A stretch of DNA of 64,000 nt from Paenibacillus sp. MSJ-34. GTDB taxonomy: Bacteria; Bacillota; Bacilli; Paenibacillales; Paenibacillaceae. The position numbers and the translations under genes were made by a program. Of this stretch, positions 17,311 through 25,859 are shown piece after piece (the stretch's first letter is position 1; every line of letters begins with the position of its first letter). The notes under the pieces are model-generated. The model saw only the letters and a list, made by a program, of their open reading frames with translations. It was not told where the DNA came from and did not search any database. The DNA lies in the NCBI RefSeq assembly GCF_018918005.1, contig NZ_JAHLPR010000023.1, forward strand, positions 30,425-94,424, written 5' to 3'.

Positions 17311-17997
17311 CTACATTCCGTTCGTTTCGCTGCCTTCCTCTTGAGTCCTCGCTTTGCGCTTTCGCCGTATAGCATATACCGCCGCCGCGCCGAGCGCAGC
17401 GACGCCGATCATGCTTGCGTAAGTGTATCCGTTGAATTCAATGGACATAATTCCTAATGAGACCAATGCCAATGCGGAAAAATAAATAAAATTGCCGATG
17501 ACCGTACTGATGGTAAAATGGCCGAACTTCATGCCGCTTATTCCTGCCGCCGTGTTGATAATGCTTGAAGGCATGAACGGCAGCAATCTGCAAATGAGAA
17601 TATATACATATCCTCTACCCTCTATTTTATTCTTCCATTTCTGATTCAACTTGCGCGATAGAAACTCCTGAAACCAGTAACGCGCGGCGAAAAATGCGAT
17701 GGTAGCCGCAACGATGCTCGAAAGGTAGCTCCATAGATAACCGTAAATAAAACCAAACATCGTAACGTTCAAAGAAATAAGAACGATGACCGGAATAATG
17801 GTAACCAAATTTTGCACAATCATTAATGTCAACGTAAGAAGCAAAACGAGCGCCATATTCTCATTCGTCAGCTCCCGAAATTTCTCCAAATCGCCTCTAA
17901 GCAATAGCGAGAAAGGTTCGGTGGTTAGCGCTGCGATAAAAAGAATGACGAGGAAGGCAAAGGAAATCAGTTTTGCCTTTTTGTTAATTGCGATCAC
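17311..17997 (-). CDS. TVP38/TMEM64 family membrane protein
   Basis: Integral membrane protein of about 228 residues with the VTT (SNARE-associated) domain: six hydrophobic segments, with the family signature FGFIYGYLWSYLSSIVAATIAFFAARYW and RLLPFMPSSIINTAAGISGMKF. Relatives are thought to move or scramble lipids. The start is unusual: GTG at 17997 overlaps the AGGTGAT of what would be the ribosome binding site, while an ATT (MNKKAK... frame, three codons on) sits at normal spacing behind AGGTGAT. No neighbour on the same strand is coupled. The C-terminus is charged (RRKRKARTQEEGSETNGM). Confidence 0.85.
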   Translation of the reverse strand: MIAINKKAKLISFAFLVILFIAALTTEPFSLLLRGDLEKFRELTNENMALVLLLTLTLMIVQNLVTIIPVIVLISLNVTMFGFIYGYLWSYLSSIVAATIAFFAARYWFQEFLSRKLNQKWKNKIEGRGYVYILICRLLPFMPSSIINTAAGISGMKFGHFTISTVIGNFIYFSALALVSLGIMSIEFNGYTYASMIGVAALGAAAVYAIRRKRKARTQEEGSETNGM

Positions 17998-18282
17998 CTC
18001 AATTCTGTCTGCGTATCAAAGGAAAAATTTACATAGCCAATTGATAAAGACAGTAATTATCATAATCCGTTTTCGCATAAAAAGCAAAAGATCCTTCGAA
18101 CGTCATCGCTATGGCTTTTCCATCTAATCCAGCTCAAGATGGACACGCGGCAAACTTAACGCCAGCTTTCGGCGTTACATTATTTTTGCTAGCTAAAGTG
18201 CCTACTCCGCGGGACGTCCACCATCCCTATGATGTAAAATGTGCAACGTATTACCCCGTTTCATGAAGCGACTGCCACCTAT

Positions 18283-18414
18283 GCTGCACAATATGCAACA
18301 TTTCAGGCCATTTCGAGCGATGCAGGCCAACAATTTACCGAAATTGTTGTATTTTCTGCAACATAGCGACCCATTCTATGCTTTTTCCCCGCAAAATGTT
18401 GTACTCCGTACAAC
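18283..18414. repeat. Three spaced 17-base palindromes GTTGTA-N5-TGCAAC
   Basis: Units GCTGCA-CAATA-TGCAAC (18283-18299), GTTGTA-TTTTC-TGCAAC (18346-18362) and GTTGTA-CTCCG-TACAAC (18398-18414) share a 6-5-6 form and start 63 and 52 bases apart. The third is a perfect inverted repeat. A related half-unit, GTGCAAC, starts at 18241. The short spacing distinguishes them from ordinary terminators. Confidence 0.65.
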
Positions 18415-18527
18415 CTAAGGCTACTCCTACTAATATTTCGGGCAATTCCGCGCCACCAGTCTCGCGATCGAACGGTACAAAATGACCAAACCACAACTCC
18501 ATTGTCAAACGACAAAACGATATAAAA

Positions 18528-18569
18528 ATCCCCTTCAAGCGAAACATGCGTGGATCGCTTAAAGGGGAT
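18528..18569 (-). terminator. Intrinsic terminator of ndh
   Basis: Stem ATCCCCTTTAAGCG / CGCTTGAAGGGGAT with a 14-base loop, followed by TTTTATA on the minus strand. Confidence 0.75.
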
Positions 18570-18607
18570 TACAGTCAGCGTGACTCGGATCAATCGAACG
18601 AAAAATC

Positions 18608-19786
18608 CTAGTACACTAAAGAAGAAAGCCCGTTAATATGGGATAGATAGCGAATATTGCTCGCTTCTTTCATCAATGAAGCGGGCATGCCTTTCAGGCG
18701 GGTTTGATTGCCGCCGATCGTTCCGATCGCGTCTTTGCGGCCAAGGCTGGCAAGCGTGCCGGAGAAGACAGGCTGGAATTCCTTCATTGGCGCTCCTTTG
18801 AAATAGGCGAATAAGTTGTAACCGACAAGCTCGCCCATTTGCCATGCGATCTGCGCGCTCGGCGGATAAGGGCGGCCTTCCGGTCCCATAACGACCGCGC
18901 TGTCGCCCGCAAGGAATACGTCTTGATGCGACGTAGATTGCATAAACGCGTTAACGGTCGCGCGTCCGCGGTTCGCCTCGATCCCGGAATCCGCTACGAC
19001 TTTATTTCCGGTCACTCCGCCCGTCCAGACGAGCGTATTCGTTTCAATGGACGTGCCGTCTTTCAGAATGACGTTTTTCCCTTGCACTTCTGTCACGGCG
19101 ACGCCGGTCAGAATGGTGACGCCCCGTTTTTCCAGACTCGTCTTCGCGCGTTCCACCAATTCCGGCGCAAAGCCCGGCAATATGGAAGGCGCGGCTTCGA
19201 CGCAATAAAGCGATATATCGTTAAAGTCGATGCCTTTGTTGAGGCATAGCTGCGGCAGCGTATCGGCAAGCTCGCCGATCAATTCGATGCCCGACAGGCC
19301 GCCTCCGCCAATGACGAAAGTGGCATCCGCTTTGTTCTTCGTTTGGCTGTACGAGTCGAGGCATGCTTCGACATGCGCGCGAATCCGGTTGGCATCCTCC
19401 ACGGATTTCAGCGTAAAGCTATGTTCTTCCAAGCCAGGTATGCCGAAATACGCCGTTTCGCTTCCCAACGCGATGACGAGAGCGTCGTACTCCAAGGCCG
19501 TGCCGCTGGCCAGGCTCACCCGTTTTTGCTCCAATGCGATTTCCTGCACCGTGCCGATCACGATATCGACATCTTTCTTGCGCAACAGTTTATCCAACGG
19601 GAGCGCCACATTTCTTTCGTTCAAGCCGCCGACGGCAAGACGGTGCAATTCCGTGACGATCTGATGGTATCCGTTGCGGTTCACGACCGTAATTCGAGCG
19701 TCTTCGGCCGGAATATATTTGCGCGCAGTCAGCGCGGTAAGCAACCCGCCGTAGCCGCCGCCTAATATAACAATATGTTTTGCCAT
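18608..19786 (-). CDS. ndh: Type II NADH dehydrogenase (Ndh)
   Basis: Membrane-associated flavoprotein of 392 residues that passes electrons from NADH to menaquinone without pumping protons. The FAD-binding dinucleotide fold opens the protein (HIVILGGGYGGLLTALTA), the NADH-binding fold follows (ATFVIGGGGLSGIELIGELAD), and the second FAD contact is VFLAGDSAVV. The end has the amphipathic segment typical of family members (GELVGYNLFAYFKGAPMKEF). GGAG precedes the ATG at 19786. The DUF1641 gene is 36 bases upstream on the same strand and a Rex-like operator lies before it, which fits NADH/NAD+-sensing control. Confidence 0.93.
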   Translation of the reverse strand: MAKHIVILGGGYGGLLTALTARKYIPAEDARITVVNRNGYHQIVTELHRLAVGGLNERNVALPLDKLLRKKDVDIVIGTVQEIALEQKRVSLASGTALEYDALVIALGSETAYFGIPGLEEHSFTLKSVEDANRIRAHVEACLDSYSQTKNKADATFVIGGGGLSGIELIGELADTLPQLCLNKGIDFNDISLYCVEAAPSILPGFAPELVERAKTSLEKRGVTILTGVAVTEVQGKNVILKDGTSIETNTLVWTGGVTGNKVVADSGIEANRGRATVNAFMQSTSHQDVFLAGDSAVVMGPEGRPYPPSAQIAWQMGELVGYNLFAYFKGAPMKEFQPVFSGTLASLGRKDAIGTIGGNQTRLKGMPASLMKEASNIRYLSHINGLSSLVY

Positions 19787-19822
19787 TGTTTATTCTCCAT
19801 CCTTTCTCGAATCATTGCCGAA

Positions 19823-20260
19823 TTATTGCCGTTTTTGTCGCTCGGATAATACGTCCAAGAACGCTTGCGCGAAGCGAAGCGTTTTTTGCACTTGCGGATC
19901 TTTCAACATCTTCAAGATGCCGAACAGGCCGATGGTTGTCGTTTCCGATTCGGCGCGGTCGTTCGCTTCAATCGCAGCGGATGCGATTCCTTTCGCTTTC
20001 TCTTGGATCGGCTTGACGAATTCGTTCAATCCGCCTTTGAAATCTTCGATCAGAACCTTGTCCGTAGCGAGAGATTGCGCGACATCGTACGCTTTGGTCA
20101 TGAAAGTGACCATTTCCGCCAATTTCGGCAGTTGCTCTACTAATTCGGTGAGCGATTGTTGCACCTCGGGCTTCATCAGTTGGTCGAGTATATCCAACTC
20201 TCCCCGCGTCTGGGTTGTTGCAGTTTGTTCTGCCTGCTGTTGTGTGACAGTTTCAGACAT
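19823..20260 (-). CDS. DUF1641 family protein
   Basis: Cytoplasmic protein of 145 residues with the DUF1641 pattern (LDILDQLMKPEVQQSLTELVEQLPKLAEM, then FGILKMLKDPQVQKTLRFAQAFL). DUF1641 proteins often sit beside NADH or formate dehydrogenases in Bacillales; their function is not known. The N-terminus is polar and rich in Gln and Thr. AAAGGAGGT lies 9 bases before the ATG at 20260. The gene starts the operon that continues with ndh, so an accessory role to the NADH dehydrogenase is a reasonable inference only. Confidence 0.88.
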   Translation of the reverse strand: MSETVTQQQAEQTATTQTRGELDILDQLMKPEVQQSLTELVEQLPKLAEMVTFMTKAYDVAQSLATDKVLIEDFKGGLNEFVKPIQEKAKGIASAAIEANDRAESETTTIGLFGILKMLKDPQVQKTLRFAQAFLDVLSERQKRQ

Positions 20261-20346
20261 GTGAAAATGACCTCCTTTTCTTCATTTCCGCAAAGACAAG
20301 CATCCTAGAAAAATTCTCCGAATTTTGTCACCTAAAATAAGATTAT

Positions 20347-20364
20347 TTGTGAACAATTTCACAT
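20347..20364 (-). promoter_or_regulatory. Rex-like operator upstream of DUF1641-ndh
   Basis: TTGTGAACAATTTCACAT matches the Rex consensus TTGTGAA-N4-TTCACAA in all but the last base. On the minus strand it fills the spacer between a weak TTCGAT (-35) and TAATCT (-10), 17 bases apart, so a bound repressor would block polymerase. Rex responds to NADH, which fits regulation of ndh. Confidence 0.7.
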
Positions 20365-20469
20365 CGAAGTACTACGGATTAGCCTAAACGGATTCTCTAC
20401 TTTGATTATTGTAATCCTTTTGCCCGTAAACTGCAAAAATTTTTTTGTGTCGGTACCCGGCCCTTTCGA

Positions 20470-20516
20470 GAGAAAAGGACGCCTGCGGAGCATATGCGCT
20501 TCCCGGCATCCTTCTC
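20470..20516 (-). terminator. Intrinsic terminator of the catalase gene
   Basis: Stem GAGAAGGATGCC / GGCGTCCTTTTCTC with an apical loop, just past the stop at 20525; T-rich right arm on the minus strand. Confidence 0.65.
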
Positions 20517-20524
20517 GTTGCCAC

Positions 20525-22174
20525 TTAATATGAATCGGTGTCGTGGCCTCTTTGTTCCGCTTCCTTGACGGCTTCGCCGGTATGCGCGGATCCTAACGGC
20601 CCGGCTCCCTTGCGCTCCGCCGCTTGTTTCAATCCGTCGGCAACGCGCCGGCCGTAGTCTTCGTCGCATTGCGTAAACAATTCGATCATGCGCTGCTGAA
20701 TATGCGGACTGCATTTCTGCAAGGCATTGACAAGATTGAAGATCAAATCGTTCCGCTCGAAATCGTCGAATGCCCGGTACGTCTCGCCGGCCTGCTTGAA
20801 ATCGTTCGTCCGGTCGATGCTTTGGCGCACCAGCTTCCCTTCGACATGCGGCGTATATTCCCGGCCCGATTGGGACGCTTCGCGCAAACCGTTCAAAGAG
20901 GAAGGTTCGTAATTGATATGCGGGTTTTGTCCGGGCGCAAGATCGACGTAATAGGCCATTTGCCCGTCGCGCTGATTCGTCGCCACCCGCTTCTTGGGCG
21001 CGTTGATCGGCAGCTGCAAATAATTGGCTCCGATCCGGTAGCGCTGCGTGTCGGAGTAGGAAAGCGTTCGTCCCTGCAACATTTTATCGTCCGAGAAATC
21101 CAGGCCATCTACGAGAACCCCGGTGCCGAACGCAGCCTGCTCGACTTCGGCGAAGTAATTTTGCGGATTTTTGTTCAGTACCATCCGTCCGACTGGCCGC
21201 CACGGAATTTGATCTTTCGGCCAAATTTTCGTGTCGTCAAGCGGATCGAAATCCAGTTCCGGATGATCGTCGTCGCTTAAAATTTGAACGAACAGCTCCC
21301 ATTCGGGATAATCTCCCCGTTCGATCGCTTCATACAAATCTTGCGTCGCATGGTTGAAATTTTTCGCTTGAATCGCTTCCGCGTCGGCCTGCGTCAAGTT
21401 TTTAATGCCTTGCTTCGGCTCCCAATGGTATTTCACAAGCACGGCTTCCCCGTTTTGATTGACCCATTTGTACGTATTGACCCCCGAACCTTGCATTTGT
21501 CTGTAATTGGCCGGTATTCCCCACGGGGAGTAAACGAAAGTGACCATATGCAGCGTTTCCGGCGAATTGCTGCAAAAATCGAAAAATCGCTCGTCGTCTT
21601 GAATGTTCGTAACCGGATCCGGCTTGAAAGCATGAATCATATCGGGAAATTTAATGGCATCCCGGATGAAAAATATTTTCAAATTGTTGCCAACCAGATC
21701 CCAGTTGCCGTCTTCCGTATAAAATTTGACGGCAAATCCCCTCGGATCGCGCAACGTTTCGGGAGAATGGCCGCCGTGAATAACGGTCGAGAAGCGTACG
21801 AATACCGGCGTTCGCTTGCCTGCTTCCTGGAACAATTTCGCGCGGGTATACTTGGATATCGGTTCGTCGCCGACTTTGCCGTACGCTTCGAAATACCCGT
21901 GAGCACCGGCTCCGCGCGCATGAACGACCCGTTCCGGCACCCGTTCGCGGTCAAAATGAGTAATTTTCTCGATGAAATGATAATTCTCCAGCGTGGCGGG
22001 CCCGCGATTTCCGACCGTGCGCAAATTTTGATTGTTCGCGACAGGATGCCCTTGTCTTGTCGTAAGCGTTCGATCGTCTTCCCCTTCGCCCTTGCGTCCG
22101 TCAAGCGCATCGCCGGCACCCGTTACCGATATGCCGTTTTCCATCGCATTCTCTCTGTTCTGTTCATCGCCCAT
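20525..22174 (-). CDS. Heme catalase (KatA family)
   Basis: Monofunctional heme catalase of 549 residues that breaks down hydrogen peroxide in the cytoplasm. The active-site His is in [15 protein letters not shown], the conserved Asn in [20 protein letters not shown] region, and the proximal heme ligand Tyr in [21 protein letters not shown]. Length is that of the clade with a C-terminal extension of about 50 residues beyond the core (ending [10 protein letters not shown]). The start is the ATG at 22174 with GGAGG 9 bases upstream; the TTG codon in front is not needed. A degenerate PerR-like box lies upstream. It forms its own transcription unit. Confidence 0.94.
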   Translation of the reverse strand: MGDEQNRENAMENGISVTGAGDALDGRKGEGEDDRTLTTRQGHPVANNQNLRTVGNRGPATLENYHFIEKITHFDRERVPERVVHARGAGAHGYFEAYGKVGDEPISKYTRAKLFQEAGKRTPVFVRFSTVIHGGHSPETLRDPRGFAVKFYTEDGNWDLVGNNLKIFFIRDAIKFPDMIHAFKPDPVTNIQDDERFFDFCSNSPETLHMVTFVYSPWGIPANYRQMQGSGVNTYKWVNQNGEAVLVKYHWEPKQGIKNLTQADAEAIQAKNFNHATQDLYEAIERGDYPEWELFVQILSDDDHPELDFDPLDDTKIWPKDQIPWRPVGRMVLNKNPQNYFAEVEQAAFGTGVLVDGLDFSDDKMLQGRTLSYSDTQRYRIGANYLQLPINAPKKRVATNQRDGQMAYYVDLAPGQNPHINYEPSSLNGLREASQSGREYTPHVEGKLVRQSIDRTNDFKQAGETYRAFDDFERNDLIFNLVNALQKCSPHIQQRMIELFTQCDEDYGRRVADGLKQAAERKGAGPLGSAHTGEAVKEAEQRGHDTDSY

Positions 22175-22227
22175 CAATCTGCTCCTCCTTACATTTCACA
22201 TGGGAAAACATTAACTTTCTAGTTATT

Positions 22228-22242
22228 TTATAGAAATTATTA
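22228..22242 (-). promoter_or_regulatory. Degenerate PerR-like box upstream of catalase
   Basis: Minus strand TAATAATTTCTATAA matches the PerR consensus TTATAATNATTATAA at 11 of 14 defined positions, 54 bases upstream of the catalase start. The region is AT-rich, so chance similarity is possible. Confidence 0.3.
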
Positions 22243-22326
22243 TGTTTTATTCATTCCATTTCTTGAAATGTTAGGATGAGCAGGCTGCATCGACTGCAAC
22301 AGCGCTTCGATTTCTTCGGTGCCGGT

Positions 22327-23100
22327 TCATTCGGTTTCGAATCCGTACAAACGGTTAAATACCGCCTGCAGCCCGGCCGGGCCGTGGGATTGCTTCAACT
22401 CGGCCGTCTTGCCTTCGCAAACGATTCGTCCCCGATCGAGAAAAACGACATCGTCGGCAACCGCTTCCGCGATTTGCAACTGATGCGTTGAAAAAACGAC
22501 GGCTTGCCCCTGGCTTTTCAATTGTTGAACCAGTTGGACGAACGAATGCATCCAGAACGGATCGAGACCGTTGGTAGGCTCGTCCATGACCAGCAGCGGC
22601 GGTTCGGCAAGCAGCGCTTGAGCGAATAATAACCGCTGCCGCATTCCTTTGGAGAAGGAGCGCACCTGCTCGTTTCTAACATCCGCCAGTCCGACGGCGG
22701 CAAGCGTTTCTTCCGTTCGCCGCTTGGACACTTTGCGCAGCGATGCCCAGAAGGACAATGTTTCGCCGGCCGTCAATCCTTGGCCGAACAAATAATCGTC
22801 GGGCATATACCCAAGCTGCGCCGAGTAAGCTTTGCGATCGTCAGCCCATCGGTATCCGTTCACGCATATCGAACCGCCGCTCGGTTTCAGCACGCCGACG
22901 ATCATCCGCAAAATCGTGCTTTTGCCGGCCCCGTTGCCGCCGCATAAAGCCAACACGTTGCCCCGCTTCACCGTCATGTTGACGACGTCGACGATGGTTC
23001 TCCGCTTGATCGTTTTGCGCACGTCCTGCAATGTCAATACCGGTTCGCAGGACTCTGCCGGCCGGTCCGCCGCCGTTCTAACGTAAGTCGGCTTACCCAC
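22327..23100 (-). CDS. ABC transporter ATP-binding protein, NosF-like
   Basis: Cytoplasmic ATPase subunit of 257 residues. Walker A GGNGAGKST, Q-loop in AQLGYMPDDYLFGQ, signature SFSKGMRQRLLFAQAL, Walker B LLVMDEPTNGLD and the switch His in STHQLQIAEA are all present. The start is GTG at 23100, overlapping the permease stop by 8 bases, with GAGGGGG upstream; a longer upstream frame would run through the permease gene and is not conserved. With the preceding permease it forms an ABC-2 type unit; together with NosD- and NosL-like genes it matches the nosDFYL layout that supplies copper or sulfur to nitrous oxide reductase in denitrifiers. Confidence 0.88.
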   Translation of the reverse strand: MGKPTYVRTAADRPAESCEPVLTLQDVRKTIKRRTIVDVVNMTVKRGNVLALCGGNGAGKSTILRMIVGVLKPSGGSICVNGYRWADDRKAYSAQLGYMPDDYLFGQGLTAGETLSFWASLRKVSKRRTEETLAAVGLADVRNEQVRSFSKGMRQRLLFAQALLAEPPLLVMDEPTNGLDPFWMHSFVQLVQQLKSQGQAVVFSTHQLQIAEAVADDVVFLDRGRIVCEGKTAELKQSHGPAGLQAVFNRLYGFETE

Positions 23101-23914
23101 GCGTTCGCCCCCTCTCCCATATGAAATAGCTTCCCAGCATCGCCAGACCGACCCATACGGCACAAACGGCGAGAAACAACAGCGTTCCGCCGGGTTCGTC
23201 AATCCATTGAATCCAGCGGTAATATTCCGGTCCCAGTATCGATCCGCCGCCCAGTTTGACGACGACAAACAGCCGTACAAGCTCCGCGGGATTGCACATC
23301 GTCAGAATAAGCAATGCCGGCTTCGCCCATAGGTATGGCAGCAAGCCGAGCGCCGCAATAAGCAAAGTGGGCCAACCGATAACGGCAAAAAACCAAATCG
23401 CCACCGCGATGGTGAGCGCCTGCCACCGGTTTTTGGCCAAAGATCCGACAATGAGCGCAACGGCCAAAAACAGCAGCACCAATCCGACGGAAAAAGCGAA
23501 AAACAGCATATACGTATTGCGCTCGAATCCTTTCCCGAACAACGCTCCGGCAACGCCCATGACGCCGTAGCCGAATGCGACGATCGCCAGCAAGACGGAA
23601 GCGAGGCCGACATATTTGCCTGCCAAAAAAGACAGCGTCCCGAGCGGATACGTCGACAGCAGTTGCCAGCTTCCTTCTTCCTTCTCCGCGGTCAACGAAA
23701 AAGAGCCGAGAAACAGCGTCATGAGCGGAAGCAAGTACAAGATCAAGCTTAACATCGTCCCCGTCGCTCCGGAGTACCCCTGCACGACGTTTTGGGAATT
23801 AATCAATAACAGGCTAAGGCTGAAGACGGAGAAAAGGGCCATAAACGAATAGGCCCATGGATTGCGAAACCCCGCTTTCAACTCTCTGCGCGCCACATGG
23901 TATACGTTCATCAT
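23093..23914 (-). CDS. ABC-2 type permease, NosY-like
   Basis: Integral membrane subunit of 273 residues with six predicted helices (FMALFSVFSLSLLLI, MLSLILYLLPLMTLFLGSF, LASVLLAIVAFGYGVMGVAGA, LFFAFSVGLVLLFLAVALI, WFFAVIGWPTLLIAALGLLPY, LLFLAVCAVWVGLAMLGSYF). The cytoplasmic N-terminal helix MNVYHVARRELKAGFRNPWAY and the motif LTAEKEEGSWQLLSTYPL are characteristic of NosY/ABC-2 permeases. It starts two bases after the NosL stop (ATG ATG at 23914) and overlaps the ATPase gene. It would pair with the ATPase to move or energise an unknown cargo. Confidence 0.87.
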   Translation of the reverse strand: MMNVYHVARRELKAGFRNPWAYSFMALFSVFSLSLLLINSQNVVQGYSGATGTMLSLILYLLPLMTLFLGSFSLTAEKEEGSWQLLSTYPLGTLSFLAGKYVGLASVLLAIVAFGYGVMGVAGALFGKGFERNTYMLFFAFSVGLVLLFLAVALIVGSLAKNRWQALTIAVAIWFFAVIGWPTLLIAALGLLPYLWAKPALLILTMCNPAELVRLFVVVKLGGGSILGPEYYRWIQWIDEPGGTLLFLAVCAVWVGLAMLGSYFIWERGRTRG

Positions 23915-23916
23915 CG

Positions 23917-24507
23917 TTACATGCCCGTATCGGAATGCGAGTCATGCGCTTCGGCATCCGCATCGGATTCCGAATGGGATCCTTCTTCCGGGCCGGAATG
24001 CGTGTGCGCCTCCGCATCATGGTCCTCCCCGCCGTGCATATGCATCATGTCTTGATTGCGGTCCCAAGAGTGCGAAGCCAATTGATCGGCATTCATGACG
24101 ATACCGGTTCCCTCCTCCGCAACGAATTGTTCCGCAGACGACCGATCCTTGAAGCTGTAAACGCCGTATGCCATCGGAGACTTGAACGAAGCATCGTATA
24201 CATAGACGGCATCTTCATACTTGATCCATTCCAAATTGTTGTAATCCCGCACGAATTGCGCGCCGATGTTGTCCGTTCCGTTCTTCGCCTTCCATTCGTT
24301 CATACAACCGATATCGTCGAACTTCATATTTTGTCCGTCTTTTGTCGTCAGTTGGGTGGCGAAGGCGTCGTCTTTCACCTGCATATTGCAAATGGCGCAT
24401 TTATCGACGTTTTCGTCGATGGCGACCGGCTTGTACTCCTTCCAGCCGCATCCGGCCAATATCCCGATTAGCACAATAACCAAACCAATCCATACCGTCT
24501 TTTTCAT
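23917..24507 (-). CDS. NosL-like copper-binding lipoprotein
   Basis: Outer-face lipoprotein of 196 residues. Lipobox LAGC with lipidated Cys20, then the NosL Cu(I) site CAICNM (Cys37, Cys40, Met42) and FDDIGCMNEW. NosL proteins deliver copper to nitrous oxide reductase. A C-terminal tail of about 45 residues is dense in His, Asp and Met (MMHMHGGEDHDAEAHTHS...), not part of the usual domain and probably extra metal binding. The ATG at 24507 overlaps the nosD-like stop as ATGA, with GGTGGGGG upstream. Neighbours are the nosD-, nosY- and nosF-like genes. Confidence 0.87.
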   Translation of the reverse strand: MKKTVWIGLVIVLIGILAGCGWKEYKPVAIDENVDKCAICNMQVKDDAFATQLTTKDGQNMKFDDIGCMNEWKAKNGTDNIGAQFVRDYNNLEWIKYEDAVYVYDASFKSPMAYGVYSFKDRSSAEQFVAEEGTGIVMNADQLASHSWDRNQDMMHMHGGEDHDAEAHTHSGPEEGSHSESDADAEAHDSHSDTGM

Positions 24508-25859
24508 TTTTTTACCCCCACCAAATAAATTGTCGCAATGGACGATGCTAACAAGAAAATGCCAAAGAAAAGGCTCCACCAATAATCGGAATCGCCGGAG
24601 CCGGGATTCGGGTCCGCTTCGGCCGGAAGACGCATGAGTGGCGACGAATCGGCGGCCCATACGCTCTGATCGGCAACGAACAGACTTTCCAGAAAACGAA
24701 TGCCCGGCGATTGGAAAAACAGCTGAAAAGCCGGCTTCCTGTCGACCAGCTGCTGGAAGAACGGATTGATGGCATAAGGAATGTCGCTCATTCCGTCCCG
24801 ATCCAGATCAATCCCCCGAAAGCTGTCCCAATAGTTGCCGGTCAATCGATTGTCCATGCTTTCCGTCGCTTCCGCCTCGATGACGTTGGCGATAAAGCGA
24901 TTGTTCGCAAATCGGTTTCCTTCCGATTCGAGCAACTGAATGCCGATAAAATTGCGCAGCACGTCGTTGTCCGTCAATTCATTGCGCAGCGATTGCTCGA
25001 TATACAAACCGACGCGGTTGCCTTCCACGACGTTGCGGTAGATTCGGGACGTTTGCACGTCAAACAGAAGAATGCCCTGGGAGTTCACGTTTTCGCTTTG
25101 CATGCGAAAGACGTTGTCTGTCACCTCGGCATCCTGCACTCCCATGATCATAGCGCCCGTTACATTGAACCGTCCTTCGTTGCCGATGACCTTCGTGCCG
25201 TTCGTGTACATGCAATGAATGCCATAGCGCGAGCGCTCCACTTTGTTGTCCTCGACTAAAGCGTCATGGCTGCTTTCCAGATAAATGCCGTCATTCATGC
25301 CGGATATTTCATTGCCGGCGATTCGGCTGCGATGCGAGTCGAACAGATCGATTCCGTTGCCTTTTTGCGATAACGGGACTTCGCGATCCCTGTCTGCTTC
25401 GGCGCCTAGCCATGCGATTTGGGAATGTTCAATGATGCCGCGATCGGCTTCGCGCAGTTGAATGCCATGCGACCGGGTTCGGATCGCGACGCGGGACAGC
25501 GTCGTCTCGTCAGCCTCAACGATTATGGCGGCTTCCCCGGTTTGCGAATTGTGATCGATCTCCACCCCTTCGAGCGTGACGCGATCGGCATGAATGACGA
25601 CGGCCGGCTCGGAAGCATCGTTCACGATGCGTGCCGTACCCATTCCCCGGATATGAAGCGGCTTATCGACGACGAGCGGCCCCCGGTACGTTCCGGCAGG
25701 CAATTCCAGCGTCTCGCCCGGCTTCGCGGCATCGATCAACGTTTGGACCCGCTCGTATCCGGATGTCGGCTCCGCCCCGCCCGGCGCCGCCGCTGCGGAC
25801 ATCGGCAGCAACAGCAGGCATACTACGGACCAAATCAGCGTCGTTCTCACGGCCGTCAA
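24504..25859 (-). CDS. NosD-like periplasmic copper-binding protein
   Basis: Exported protein of 451 residues. A signal peptide (LIWSVVCLLLLPMSAAAA) precedes a parallel beta-helix built from many Pbl/CASH repeats of the form N-x-I-x-x-N-x-x-G-I (for example NEISGMNDGIYLESS, NKVERSRYGIHC, NVVEGNRVGLYIEQS, NDVLRNFIGIQLLES), then a C-terminal membrane helix (WWSLFFGIFLLASSIATIYLVG). This is the NosD layout. The first codon is a TTG overlapping the previous stop (TTGA); GTG three codons later is an alternative. NosD is needed for copper-site assembly of nitrous oxide reductase, but no nosZ lies in the window. Confidence 0.87.
   Translation of the reverse strand: MTAVRTTLIWSVVCLLLLPMSAAAAPGGAEPTSGYERVQTLIDAAKPGETLELPAGTYRGPLVVDKPLHIRGMGTARIVNDASEPAVVIHADRVTLEGVEIDHNSQTGEAAIIVEADETTLSRVAIRTRSHGIQLREADRGIIEHSQIAWLGAEADRDREVPLSQKGNGIDLFDSHRSRIAGNEISGMNDGIYLESSHDALVEDNKVERSRYGIHCMYTNGTKVIGNEGRFNVTGAMIMGVQDAEVTDNVFRMQSENVNSQGILLFDVQTSRIYRNVVEGNRVGLYIEQSLRNELTDNDVLRNFIGIQLLESEGNRFANNRFIANVIEAEATESMDNRLTGNYWDSFRGIDLDRDGMSDIPYAINPFFQQLVDRKPAFQLFFQSPGIRFLESLFVADQSVWAADSSPLMRLPAEADPNPGSGDSDYWWSLFFGIFLLASSIATIYLVGVKK

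Larger units (their letters stand above)
17998..18607. other. 610-base gap with spaced palindromes, no gene
   Basis: No convincing coding frame. It holds three 17-base palindromic units (18283-18299, 18346-18362, 18398-18414) and the terminator of ndh (18528-18569). A minus-strand frame of 96 codons at 18303-18593 crosses the repeats and the terminator and has no family resemblance. Confidence 0.6.

Noticed and set aside
18303..18593. Minus-strand frame of 96 codons near ndh
   Set aside because: It crosses the palindrome array and the ndh terminator and has no ribosome binding site.
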